This document shows positions 16,690 through 24,262 of a stretch of DNA of 64,000 nucleotides, piece by piece. The stretch comes from Bacteroidales bacterium. Lineage in GTDB: Bacteria; Bacteroidota; Bacteroidia; Bacteroidales; P3. Both the position numbers and the translations under genes were made by a program. Position 1 is the stretch's first letter. Each line of letters starts with the position of its first letter. Location: the NCBI GenBank assembly GCA_017940465.1, contig JAGAYN010000019.1, forward strand, positions 1-64,000. Direction: 5' to 3'. The notes under the pieces are model-generated. The model saw only the letters and a list, made by a program, of their open reading frames with translations. It had not been told where the DNA came from and searched no databases.

Positions 16690-19157
16690 AAGCATCAGCA
16701 CTGGCAAGCATCCTGAAAGCCAAACGTTCATCGGTGGCCCTTCCCGAGGAGGAGGTGGCCCACCTGCTCACCGACAGCCGCAAGCTGGCAGACCCTCAGG
16801 GAGTGGTCTTCTTCGCTATTCCGACCAAACGTAACTCCGGCTGCCGATATGTCGATGAGCTGCATACGTCCGGGGTGCGGAATTTCGTTGTGCCGGAAGA
16901 CAGTGACCTGGTGCTTCCGGATGCAAATATATGGTATGTGGCCGATGTGGTGACGGCATTGCAGATGCTTGCCACCGCGCATCGTGCGCAATTTGGTATT
17001 CCGGTGATAGGAATCACCGGGAGCAACGGGAAGACTGTGGTCAAGGACTGGATTGTGCAGCTTCTGTCCAAGGACCGGCGTATAGTCTCCAGCCCCAAGA
17101 GCTACAACTCGCAGATCGGCGTCCCCCTGTCGGTATGGCAACTCTCGCAGGAGGCCGATATGGCTGTCTTTGAAGCGGGTATTTCCGAATCGGGCGAAAT
17201 GGACCGCCTCCGCACCGTAATCAACCCTACCATCGGCATCATCACCAATATCGGGCAGGCTCACGATGAGCATTTCCTTACCCGCCAGCAGAAGATTGCA
17301 GAAAAGCTGAAGCTCTTCACCCATTGTGATACCCTTATATATTGTACCGACCATAAGGAGATACACAACGCGGTCAGCAGTATCGAGGGCTTCCGCAATA
17401 TCCGGCGGTTCACCTGGGGGAGTTCGCCGGACAACGATGTGCAGTTGGTGGATGTGCAGGTCAATGACCGCAGTACCACCCTTGCTTATAATGCCGGTGG
17501 CGTGGGGGCCGCCTGCATCCCGTTCACCGATCAGGCTTCCATCGAGAATGCCATGCACTGCATTGCCCTCATGGTATACCTTGGATACGACGGGCGGGAG
17601 ATTTCGGAGCGTACCCCAAGGCTCACCCCAGTGGAGATGCGCCTGGAGATGATAGATGCCATAGGCAACTGCCTGCTCATCAACGACAGTTATTCGCTTG
17701 ATCTCAACTCCCTCGCCATAGCCCTCGACTTCCTCCAGCACGACCACCGCCACTATAACAAGACCGTCATCCTCAGCGACTTCTTCCAGACGGGGATGCT
17801 CGACAGTGAACTCTATTCCCAGGTGGCATCGCTGCTGGAGCAGCGCGGGGTCACCCGGCTTGTCGCCATCGGTCAGGCCCTGGGCAGGCAACGAGCCTGC
17901 TTTGAACGGCTTGACGCCACTTACTTCCCCACCACGCACGACTTTATACAGTCGTTCGACTTCAACAGCTTCCAGAATGAGACCATCCTTCTCAAGGGGG
18001 CGCGCTCCTTCGGGTTCGAGGCCATAGCCAGGCGCCTCCAGCGGAAGACGCATGAAACCGTGATGGAGGTGAATCTGGACGCCATGGTGCATAACCTCAA
18101 TTTCTTCCGCTCCAGGCTCAAACCCACCACCAAGCTGATGGCGATGGTGAAGGCATCGTCGTATGGTGCAGGGAAGGTGGAGGTGGCTAATACGCTGCAG
18201 TTCAACGGGGTGGACTACCTCACTGTGGCCTATGCCGACGAGGGGGTGGAATTGCGACGCAACGGCATCACGGTGCCCATCATGGTCATGAACCCCGAGG
18301 AGGCCGCCTTCGACGACATCATCAAGTACCGGCTGGAGCCCGATATCTATTCCTTCCGCATCTTCGACAGCCTGCTGCGCCGGGCAGAGGCGGGAGGCGA
18401 CAGGATCGGGGTGCACATAGAGTTGGACACGGGAATGCACCGTCTCGGCTTCGGAGAGGGGGATATCGAGGAGTTGGCGCAGCGGGTGAACGGCCAGGAG
18501 GCACTCTCTGTGCGTTCGATTTTCTCTCACCTGGCCTGCAGCGACGATCCAGCGATGGACGACTTCACCAAGAGGCAGCTTTCCCGTTTCGTCGCGTGGG
18601 CCGACCGTCTGGATGGACTGCTCGAGAAGCGTGGCGAGGGGAAGATTCTGCACCATATCCTGAATTCGTCGGGCATCGTGTGCTACCCGGAGGCCCAGCT
18701 GGACATGGTGCGCCTGGGGATAGGTCTGTATGGCGTTGCCCCGCAGGCGGAAGTGCAGAGGCAGTTGCGGCAGGTGAGCCGTTTGGTGACCCGGATATCT
18801 CAGCTGAAGGACATTCCGCAGGGCGACACGGTGGGCTACAACTGCCGATGGGTGGCGCAACGCCCTTCGCGCATCGCCATCATCCCGATTGGCTATGCCG
18901 ACGGGTTCAGTCGCCAACTCGGCTACGGGCGCGGGCGGGTGCTTGTGGGCGACATGGAGGCTCCCGTCATCGGCAGCGTGTGTATGGACATGTGTTTCGT
19001 CGACGTGACAGAGGTCCCGTGCGAGGAGGGGCAGCAGGTGGTTGTCTTCGGCGAGGGCGATCTGCTCCAGCGCAACGCCGATGCCGCCGGCACCATACCG
19101 TACGAGTTGCTCACGGCAGTCTCGCCGCGCGTGAAAAGAGTCTACTATCAGGAGTAA
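16686..19157 (+). CDS. murF-alr: Bifunctional MurF ligase / alanine racemase
   Basis: 823 aa from the ATG at 16686, whose ATGA overlaps the previous stop. Residues 1-455 are a MurF-like ligase with ATP motif GITGSNGKT (about 112-120) and EAGISESGEMDRL. Residues 460-823 are an alanine racemase with the PLP lysine in MVKASSYGAG (K489) and the C-terminal catalytic region SVCMDMCFVDVT. It supplies D-alanine and adds D-Ala-D-Ala to the peptidoglycan precursor. This fusion is typical of Bacteroidota. The usual KAxAYGHG around the lysine reads KASSYGAG, a mild variation. Confidence 0.93.
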   Translation: MKASALASILKAKRSSVALPEEEVAHLLTDSRKLADPQGVVFFAIPTKRNSGCRYVDELHTSGVRNFVVPEDSDLVLPDANIWYVADVVTALQMLATAHRAQFGIPVIGITGSNGKTVVKDWIVQLLSKDRRIVSSPKSYNSQIGVPLSVWQLSQEADMAVFEAGISESGEMDRLRTVINPTIGIITNIGQAHDEHFLTRQQKIAEKLKLFTHCDTLIYCTDHKEIHNAVSSIEGFRNIRRFTWGSSPDNDVQLVDVQVNDRSTTLAYNAGGVGAACIPFTDQASIENAMHCIALMVYLGYDGREISERTPRLTPVEMRLEMIDAIGNCLLINDSYSLDLNSLAIALDFLQHDHRHYNKTVILSDFFQTGMLDSELYSQVASLLEQRGVTRLVAIGQALGRQRACFERLDATYFPTTHDFIQSFDFNSFQNETILLKGARSFGFEAIARRLQRKTHETVMEVNLDAMVHNLNFFRSRLKPTTKLMAMVKASSYGAGKVEVANTLQFNGVDYLTVAYADEGVELRRNGITVPIMVMNPEEAAFDDIIKYRLEPDIYSFRIFDSLLRRAEAGGDRIGVHIELDTGMHRLGFGEGDIEELAQRVNGQEALSVRSIFSHLACSDDPAMDDFTKRQLSRFVAWADRLDGLLEKRGEGKILHHILNSSGIVCYPEAQLDMVRLGIGLYGVAPQAEVQRQLRQVSRLVTRISQLKDIPQGDTVGYNCRWVAQRPSRIAIIPIGYADGFSRQLGYGRGRVLVGDMEAPVIGSVCMDMCFVDVTEVPCEEGQQVVVFGEGDLLQRNADAAGTIPYELLTAVSPRVKRVYYQE

Positions 19158-19204
19158 ATGTGTGCATGATGAAAAAGTTTTTTCGGTAATTTGTAAAAAG
19201 TTCG

Positions 19205-19212
19205 TATCTTTG
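19205..19212 (+). promoter_or_regulatory. -7 box for the MFS transporter gene
   Basis: Perfect TATCTTTG, 36 bp before the ATG at 19249. The -33 region holds only a T-run with TTTTTCGG. Confidence 0.7.
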
Positions 19213-19248
19213 CACTTTCGTTTGTAAGTTAAAAAAACATAAAATAGT

Positions 19249-20871
19249 ATGACACAAACAGGTACAACAACCCTTCGCGACAGCGCCGCCATGCGCTGGA
19301 TCGCGCTGCTGCTCCTGGCCCTGGCCATGTTCTGCAGCTACATCTTCATGGACATCCTGTCCCCCATCAAGGACCTCATGCAGGAGACGCGCGGCTGGGA
19401 CAGCCTCGCTTTCGGCACCATGCAGGGGGCCGAGACGTTCCTCAACGTCTTCGTCTTCTTCCTCATCTTCGCCGGCATCATCCTAGACAAGATGGGGGTA
19501 CGCTTCACGGCCGTCCTCTCGGGCGCGGTGATGCTCTGCGGTGGACTGGTCAAGTACTACGCCGTCAGCGACAGCTTCTACGGCAGCGGCCTTGAGACCT
19601 GGTTCACCAACAACCTCAACTACATCCCCGGCTTCGACGAGCTCGGCGTCTCGCCCTTCTACCGCGGCATGCCCGCCTCGGCCAAGCTGGCCGCCGTCGG
19701 CTTCATGATTTTCGGCTGCGGCTGCGAGATGGCGGGCATCACGGTGAGCCGCGGTATCGTCAAGTGGTTCAAAGGCCGCGAGACCGCCCTGGCCATGGGC
19801 TCCGAGATGGCGCTGGCGCGCCTCGGTGTGGCCACCTGTATGATTTTCAGCCCCTACTTTGCCAAGCTCGGCGGCGAGGTCAATGTCTCCCGCTCGGTCG
19901 CCTTCGGCGTGGTGCTGCTCTGCATTGCATTGATGATGCTTATCGTCTATTTCTTCATGGACAAGAAGCTCGACGCCCAGACCGGCGAGGCCGAAGAGAA
20001 AGACGACCCCTTCAAAATCAGCGACATCGGCAAGATCCTCTCCTCGCTGGGCTTCTGGCTCGTCGCCCTGCTCTGCGTGCTCTACTACAGCGCCATCTTC
20101 CCCTTCCAGAAGTATGCCGTCAATATGCTGCAGTGCAACCTCACGCTGACCGAGGCCGACCCCAACTCGTTCTGGGGCGGTGAGTCGGTCACCTGGGTGC
20201 AGTACATCCTGATGCTTGTGGTCGCCGTGGCTTCGTTCACCAGCAACTTCATGAAGCAGAACAAGGGCCTCAGGTACGGCCTCATGGCCCTGGCCGTGGT
20301 GGCGCTGGTGGTCTACTGCTATATGGGCTACATGCGCGGCACCGCCGAGACCATCTTCGCCGTCTTCCCGCTCCTGGCCGTAGCCATCACCCCCATCCTG
20401 GGCAACTATGTCGACCACAAGGGCAAGGCTGCCTCGATGCTCATGATCGGCTCCATCCTGCTGGTGCTCTGCCACCTGACCTTCGCCTTCATCCTGCCCA
20501 TGTTCAAGGGCTCGGCCGTCGGCGGCACGGTGGTGGCCTATGTCACCATCCTCGTCCTCGGCGCCTCCTTCTCGCTGGTGCCCGCCGCCCTGTGGCCCTC
20601 GGTGCCCAAGCTGGTGGACGAGAAGATCATCGGCTCCGCCTACGCCCTCATCTTCTGGATTCAGAACATCGGCCTGTGGCTCTTCCCGCTGCTCATCGGC
20701 AAGGTGCTCACCAGCACCAACCCCGATGGCACCGCCGCTACGGAACTCGACTACACCTGGGCACTGGTCATGCTGGCCGCCCTCGGCGTCGCCGCCCTCC
20801 TCATCGGCATCTACCTCAAGGCTGTCGACAAGAAGAAGGGTCTCGGCCTCGAGGAGCCCAATATCAAGTAA
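19249..20871 (+). CDS. MFS transporter
   Basis: 540 aa, strongly hydrophobic, with about 12 membrane segments in two halves split by a charged loop near residues 238-260. The motif IILDKMGVRFTAVLSG after the second segment matches the loop-2 motif of the major facilitator superfamily. A periplasmic insertion near residue 105-140 is longer than usual. Substrate cannot be told; nucleobase, sugar phosphate or organic anion are all possible. It is monocistronic, with its own promoter and terminator. Confidence 0.82.
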   Translation: MTQTGTTTLRDSAAMRWIALLLLALAMFCSYIFMDILSPIKDLMQETRGWDSLAFGTMQGAETFLNVFVFFLIFAGIILDKMGVRFTAVLSGAVMLCGGLVKYYAVSDSFYGSGLETWFTNNLNYIPGFDELGVSPFYRGMPASAKLAAVGFMIFGCGCEMAGITVSRGIVKWFKGRETALAMGSEMALARLGVATCMIFSPYFAKLGGEVNVSRSVAFGVVLLCIALMMLIVYFFMDKKLDAQTGEAEEKDDPFKISDIGKILSSLGFWLVALLCVLYYSAIFPFQKYAVNMLQCNLTLTEADPNSFWGGESVTWVQYILMLVVAVASFTSNFMKQNKGLRYGLMALAVVALVVYCYMGYMRGTAETIFAVFPLLAVAITPILGNYVDHKGKAASMLMIGSILLVLCHLTFAFILPMFKGSAVGGTVVAYVTILVLGASFSLVPAALWPSVPKLVDEKIIGSAYALIFWIQNIGLWLFPLLIGKVLTSTNPDGTAATELDYTWALVMLAALGVAALLIGIYLKAVDKKKGLGLEEPNIK

Positions 20872-20906
20872 GAATCTTTTTTTCATATTTTAGTTTATTA
20901 GTTCGG

Positions 20907-20941
20907 CAACCCGGGTCTGTTTCAGACTCGGGTTGTTGTTT
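20907..20941 (+). terminator. Rho-independent terminator after the MFS gene
   Basis: Stem CAACCCG with CGGGTTG, extended inside by GTCTG with CAGAC, followed by TTGTTTTTT. Confidence 0.85.
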
Positions 20942-20950
20942 TTTGGCGAT

Positions 20951-20990
20951 TGTTACGGAATTGTTACGACACTGTTACGGGATTGTTAAG
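20951..20990 (+). repeat. 11-bp-phased TGTTACG array
   Basis: TGTTACG at 20951, 20962 and 20973, and TGTTAAG at 20984: four copies spaced exactly 11 bp. It lies about 100 bp before the PepSY-like gene. Confidence 0.85.
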
Positions 20991-21091
20991 TTTTCTGTGT
21001 TTTAACATGTTTTAACGGTCGGGATTCGGCCGCTGTCGGCGAATGTGTGTAATTTTGCATCTCCATTGAATGACAACAAACACGAAACGAA

Positions 21092-21538
21092 ATGAAACAA
21101 CCCCTTTCCGCAGTCCTTCTGACTGCCGCCGCATTTGCCTCCTGCGCATGCAGCAAGCCTGAAAAACAGGTCATTGACTTCACCGCCCTGCCCCAACAGG
21201 CACAGACCTTCGTCCAGACCCACTTCGCCGACAAGCAGGTGGCCATTGTCTACCGCGACAATGAACTGTTCGACAAGGACTTCGAGGTCATCTTCGTCGA
21301 CGGCTCCAACGTCGATTTCAACTACAAGGGAGCCTGGACCGAGGTGGAGGACCGCGACGCCGACGGAGTGCCCGCGGCTGTGGTCCCCTCGGCCATCCTC
21401 GACTATGTCGCCGCCCGCCATCCGGGGCAGTACGTGGTGGAAATCTCCAAGGACCGCCGGGGCTACGACGTGGAACTCAACTCCACCATCGAACTCGAGT
21501 TCAACTCCAACGGCAGCTTCATCCGTTACGACGACTAA
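21092..21538 (+). CDS. PepSY-like (DUF2874) lipoprotein
   Basis: 148 aa. Lipoprotein signal with FASCACSK around residue 18-20. The remainder fits the PepSY-like fold common in Bacteroidota: PQQAQTFVQTHFADKQV, EVIFVDGSNVDFNYKGAWTEVE and a second half DYVAARHPGQYVVEISK. These small periplasmic proteins have no known reaction and may inhibit proteases or bind metals. Last host gene before the prophage; a terminator follows. Confidence 0.75.
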   Translation: MKQPLSAVLLTAAAFASCACSKPEKQVIDFTALPQQAQTFVQTHFADKQVAIVYRDNELFDKDFEVIFVDGSNVDFNYKGAWTEVEDRDADGVPAAVVPSAILDYVAARHPGQYVVEISKDRRGYDVELNSTIELEFNSNGSFIRYDD

Positions 21539-21564
21539 TTATTTTTTCGGTTGTATTTGGGAGT

Positions 21565-21594
21565 CCGCCCCCCGTGGGCGGGCTTCTTTTTTTG
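21565..21594 (+). terminator. Terminator after the PepSY-like gene
   Basis: CCGCCC and GGGCGG enclose a short loop; a run of T follows at 21584-21593 with one interruption. Confidence 0.8.
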
Positions 21595-21640
21595 CACCTG
21601 CCAGGGGCACTCCTGCAGCATACCTGGAGGGTATGGGGGG

Positions 21641-21726
21641 TAAATCTAAATGTACAAGTAGAGAATATATTTTGCCCGAAAAATCAATGAGTTACAAGTA
21701 TTGAGTAAAAAACGAAATGTGCAAGT
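21641..21726. repeat. Left prophage end with three presumed transposase-binding sites
   Basis: AAATGTACAAGT at 21648-21659, a weaker GAGTTACAAGT at 21689-21699, and CGAAATGTGCAAGT at 21713-21726, all in the same direction. The same words occur inverted at the right end, as expected for MuA-type end sites. Confidence 0.75.
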
Positions 21727-21730
21727 TGCT

Positions 21731-22256
21731 TTAATTTGGTTTAATTTGGTGTTAATTTTGGCGGGGTTTGGGGCTCCGTCTTTTTAATTATTGTTGCATT
21801 ATGGTTTAATGGGGTGTTAAGATGGGTTTAATGGGATGACTGGCTGGGTGCCGAAGAGGGCGTAGAGGCGTGATTTTACGTGCTTTTGCGCCCTTTCTTT
21901 ATGTCCGAAAGGCAAGGCAAGGGGCGAGGCCGACAACGGTACGAAGTGGGACAAGTGGCAGCCCATCAGCACCACCCACCCACCCACATCACCCTCTCCA
22001 CGCCCTAAATACCGAGTTAGCGCCAAACTAACGCCACAATTAACGCCAAAGGGATGCCGAATGCACTTGTTTGTGTGGTTAAAATGGCTAAAAAATAGGG
22101 GTGGTTTGCTGCGAAACAGCCCCTTTAATGTATTGTATTGGAATGATATTGCTATATTCTATATATTGATTTATAATATATTACGACGAAATGTAGGAGA
22201 AAAGCGCAATATTTTGGGGCGGTTTAGGCAGTGAGGACAGATGCAGCCATCTTCGC
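21731..22256. promoter_or_regulatory. Left-end noncoding region with three sets of phased repeats
   Basis: 526 bp without a convincing gene. Contains TTAATTTGGT-type repeats at 21731-21760 (10-bp period), GGTTTAATGGG / GGTGTTAAGA / GGTTTAATGGG at 21803, 21814 and 21825 (11-bp period), and three TTARCGCCA-type words in 22016-22050. An AT-rich stretch follows at 22140-22185 and a CGAAATGTAG word near 22186. In Mu this place holds operators and the transposition enhancer; these repeats are candidates for such roles. Confidence 0.5.
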
Positions 22257-22622
22257 CTATGTCCGAGCAAGTTCTTTTTTCAATTCCACGTTTTCTGCTT
22301 GGAGTTGCCCGTTCTCTCGAGCAAGTTCAGCTATTTGATGTGTAAGCTCAATTATGACATCCCCATCGTGAGTATTTTCCGATATATCGGTTTTTGTTTC
22401 CTGCTGACTTCGGAGCATTTCCCCCTCTTCTCGAAGTAGCCATTCGGCGGATATTTCGGGATATTTATCCGAGATTTCTATAAGAAAACGCGAATAAATA
22501 TCCGTTTTATTGCGGATTGCACGCCGTATTACCCCATCTGAAGCAGAAATTTTTTTTTCAAATGCACTTACGCTAATCTGCTCAAATTCAATTATTTTTC
22601 TTATTCTTTCTATTAACTCCAT
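22257..22622 (-). CDS. Phage repressor-like helix-turn-helix protein
   Basis: 121 aa. N-terminal helix-turn-helix-like region (residues 1-70: IRKIIEFEQISVSAFEKKISASDGVIRRAI, then AEWLLREEGEML), as in Bacteroidota phage repressors. The C-terminus (about 88-121) is a coiled coil that may give oligomers (ELTHQIAELARENGQLQAEN). It is divergent from the early operon, the place of the Mu c repressor. Presumed to keep lysogeny by binding sites near 22626-22670. No peptidase domain is visible, so induction would not be by LexA-like self-cleavage. Confidence 0.7.
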   Translation of the reverse strand: MELIERIRKIIEFEQISVSAFEKKISASDGVIRRAIRNKTDIYSRFLIEISDKYPEISAEWLLREEGEMLRSQQETKTDISENTHDGDVIIELTHQIAELARENGQLQAENVELKKELART

Positions 22623-22625
22623 CTC

Positions 22626-22684
22626 TTATCTCGGATAAATTTCACGAAAAAATTTTGTCAGTCGGATAATTCTCCGTATCTTTG
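22626..22684 (+). promoter_or_regulatory. Early promoter with candidate repressor operators
   Basis: TTTG at 22654-22657 and TATCTTTG at 22677-22684 with a 19-bp spacer form a full promoter firing into the early genes. TCGGATAA occurs at 22631-22638 (as part of the palindrome TTATCTCGGATAA) and again at 22662-22669, flanking the -33 box; a third, inverted copy lies inside the repressor gene near 22465. These are natural operator candidates. Confidence 0.7.
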
Positions 22685-22764
22685 CATCGCAATTTCAAAA
22701 TGAAAGAGCCGTGCAAAAGTACGAATAAAAATTGGATTGATAAAATATAAATAAAAACACGAAA

Positions 22765-22986
22765 ATGATGGAAGTAAAAATCACTACCGAGATGCTTGCC
22801 GAGAAACTTGTGGCGAGCTACAAAATGAGCTTCACCGAGTTCAGCACGGAGAGGGTACACAATGCCAACTGCGACGCTTGGCACAGGCTGTTTGGCGACG
22901 ACTTCTACACGGAGGCGGCGAACCTTGCCAAGGACCTGATTACTGGGATGGGGTGGAACCTGAGAACGGACAGAAAGGAGGCGTAG
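22765..22986 (+). CDS. Small early phage protein, unknown
   Basis: 73 aa, first gene of the early operon, 80 bp after the early promoter. Mildly acidic, helical, with no motif I recognise. It ends 1 bp before the next start codon region, so the genes are packed as one transcript. In Mu the equivalent place holds Ner, but no helix-turn-helix is evident here. Confidence 0.65.
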   Translation: MMEVKITTEMLAEKLVASYKMSFTEFSTERVHNANCDAWHRLFGDDFYTEAANLAKDLITGMGWNLRTDRKEA

Positions 22987-22987
22987 A

Positions 22988-23302
22988 ATGACAAAGCAAG
23001 AATTTGAGACCCTGACAGGGCGGATGTTGGATGGCCGCGAATACCAAGAGGTGGAGGCCATGTACAACTGCAACGAGAACATGAGCAAGATGGAGTTCTG
23101 CGAGCTGTTTGTAAAGATGAACCTTGACGAGTATGCCATCAGTACGGCAGAGCGCGTGAGTGATTTGGAGCAAGAGGTTGCTCGACTCCAGCGAGAGTTG
23201 GATAAGGTTCGTGGTGTCTTGGACTACATCTATCGGCAAAAGAAGAAAGCGGAGGGTAAACTGGCCGCCATAGCCAATGTGATGGAAGGAGGTGCGGCAT
23301 GA
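22988..23302 (+). CDS. Small early phage protein with a coiled coil, unknown
   Basis: 104 aa. The C-terminal half is a clear heptad-type helix (RVSDLEQEVARLQRELDKVR), followed by a basic tail. The N-terminal 45 residues are acidic. The last codons overlap the start of the following gene by four bases. A structural or regulatory partner is possible; no function can be assigned. Confidence 0.65.
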   Translation: MTKQEFETLTGRMLDGREYQEVEAMYNCNENMSKMEFCELFVKMNLDEYAISTAERVSDLEQEVARLQRELDKVRGVLDYIYRQKKKAEGKLAAIANVMEGGAA

Positions 23303-23547
23303 GACAGAGGAAGCAAGAACCCGACCGCCTGTATGTGGAGGTTGAGGACTGGAGAGGGAACGTGGCGGAGCTGATGAACGACGGCACACTGACGACACGC
23401 TATTGCAGCGACGGTGGGGATGATAAGAACATCCTACAGACGAGGGCTGCGTTTCGTGGCTTCGTGGGGTGCTTGACGGAGCTGCTGGGGTATAAAGTGA
23501 ATAGTGGCTATGGTGAATGGGATGATGAGGAAGGGGGTGAGGTATGA
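23299..23547 (+). CDS. Small early phage protein, unknown
   Basis: 82 aa. Contains an RYCSDGGDDKN segment and several aromatic residues; no known domain. It overlaps both neighbours by ATGA-type coupling, which supports it as a real gene of the early operon. Confidence 0.6.
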   Translation: MRQRKQEPDRLYVEVEDWRGNVAELMNDGTLTTRYCSDGGDDKNILQTRAAFRGFVGCLTELLGYKVNSGYGEWDDEEGGEV

Positions 23548-23753
23548 TGAACATAGAGAGAGCCATAGAGGTGGGCTTTGTGGTGGCGTTTGTAGTGCTG
23601 GGAGTGGCGGCCTTGGTGGGGGTGATGATGGGAGCTTGGTGGCACTGCTGGACGGTGGTGGTGTGCGGGCTGCTGGGGTGGATGCAGGTGAAGGAGATAA
23701 AGGAGGAGGATAGAGACCACAAAGAAGGCACACATAAAGGAGAGGCGGCCTGA
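23544..23753 (+). CDS. Small membrane protein of the early operon
   Basis: 69 aa. Two close hydrophobic segments (residues 10-30 and 34-47) joined by a Trp-rich turn (GAWWHCW), then a highly charged cytoplasmic-like tail. Could be a superinfection-exclusion or membrane-acting early protein. Its stop codon falls within the first copy of the repeated leader hairpin. Confidence 0.6.
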   Translation: MMNIERAIEVGFVVAFVVLGVAALVGVMMGAWWHCWTVVVCGLLGWMQVKEIKEEDRDHKEGTHKGEAA

Positions 23754-23774
23754 AGGCCGCACGCCAAACAACCC
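23744..23774 (+). promoter_or_regulatory. Repeated leader hairpin, copy 1
   Basis: GCGG-CCTGAAGG-CCGC stem-loop followed by GCCAAACAACCC. Same plan as copies at 26277, 27210 and 41414 with different stem sequences. Confidence 0.6.
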
Positions 23775-23779
23775 AAAAG

Positions 23780-23875
23780 GCAGGGGAGAGAGTTCTTTAC
23801 AAACCAAGTATTAACGACAGTGAAACAGATTTGAAGACAAATCTATCCTACATTTCAAATACTCCCCTGCTTTTT
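23780..23875 (+). terminator. Structured terminator/attenuator-like element
   Basis: GCAGGGGAG (23780-23788) pairs with CTCCCCTGC (23862-23870), followed by TTTTT. Between them AGATTTG-AAGA-CAAATCT (23827-23844) forms a tetraloop hairpin, while ATTTGAA (23829-23835) can instead pair with TTCAAAT (23854-23860). The two inner pairings exclude each other, as in attenuators. Confidence 0.5.
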
Positions 23876-23877
23876 AT

Positions 23878-23913
23878 AGAGACAATAGAGCGAATAGAGA
23901 CAATAGAGAAAGT
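23878..23913 (+). repeat. 9-bp tandem array AGAGACAAT
   Basis: Four units at 23878, 23887, 23896 and 23905, all starting AGAG. It lies between the structured element and the tRNA-like gene. Confidence 0.8.
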
Positions 23914-23954
23914 ACCTTGAGGCTTCGGATGACAGCCCGGAAAGACGGGCACTT

Positions 23955-24055
23955 GGGCGGACGGGCTAACGGTTAAGCCGCTGCGCGCGCGGGCAGAAGG
24001 CGGACGCGCTGGAAGCCGGGAAACAGAGAAGGGGGTTCGACTCCCCCTCCGCCCA
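23955..24055 (+). tRNA. tRNA-like element with an aberrant anticodon/variable region
   Basis: Seven perfect acceptor pairs (GGGCGGA with TCCGCCC, 23955-23961 and 24048-24054), discriminator A, no encoded CCA. The D arm GGCT-AACGGTTA-AGCC keeps A14, GG18-19 and A21. The T arm GGGGG-TTCGACT-CCCCC is canonical. The 50 nt between D and T arms do not form a normal anticodon arm: CTGC pairs with GCAG around an 8-nt GC loop without U33, and a 33-nt variable region follows. Position 8 is C rather than U. It may be a decayed tRNA, a tRNA with an insertion, or a tRNA mimic. Amino acid not assignable. Confidence 0.5.
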
Positions 24056-24073
24056 CGAAGAAAAGAAAACAAG

Positions 24074-24262
24074 ATGAAACGAATAATAGTAGACTACGGG
24101 ATATGCAAGCAGCTGCAGGCTGAGGGGTACGGCAGTCAGCCGACCATTAGGAAAGCCCTGCGGTGCGAGAGCAACACTAAGGTGAGCATGAGGATACGCC
24201 AGCGGGCGTTGCAGCTGGGAGGCGTAGTGATGGAGGTTGAGAAAATAAGACAGGAGGCATGA
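24074..24262 (+). CDS. Small DNA-binding-like early protein (Ner-like position)
   Basis: 62 aa, basic. The stretch YGSQPTIRKALRCESNTKVSMRIRQRALQ looks like a helix-turn-helix in which residues 20-45 resemble Ner/winged-helix recognition helices. It directly precedes the transposase gene with an overlapping stop/start region and an AGGAGG ribosome site. Likely an early regulator, but the family is not certain. Confidence 0.55.
   Translation: MKRIIVDYGICKQLQAEGYGSQPTIRKALRCESNTKVSMRIRQRALQLGGVVMEVEKIRQEA

Noticed and set aside
16686..19157. Fused MurF and alanine racemase as a novel gene fusion
   Set aside because: This fusion is well known in Bacteroidota.
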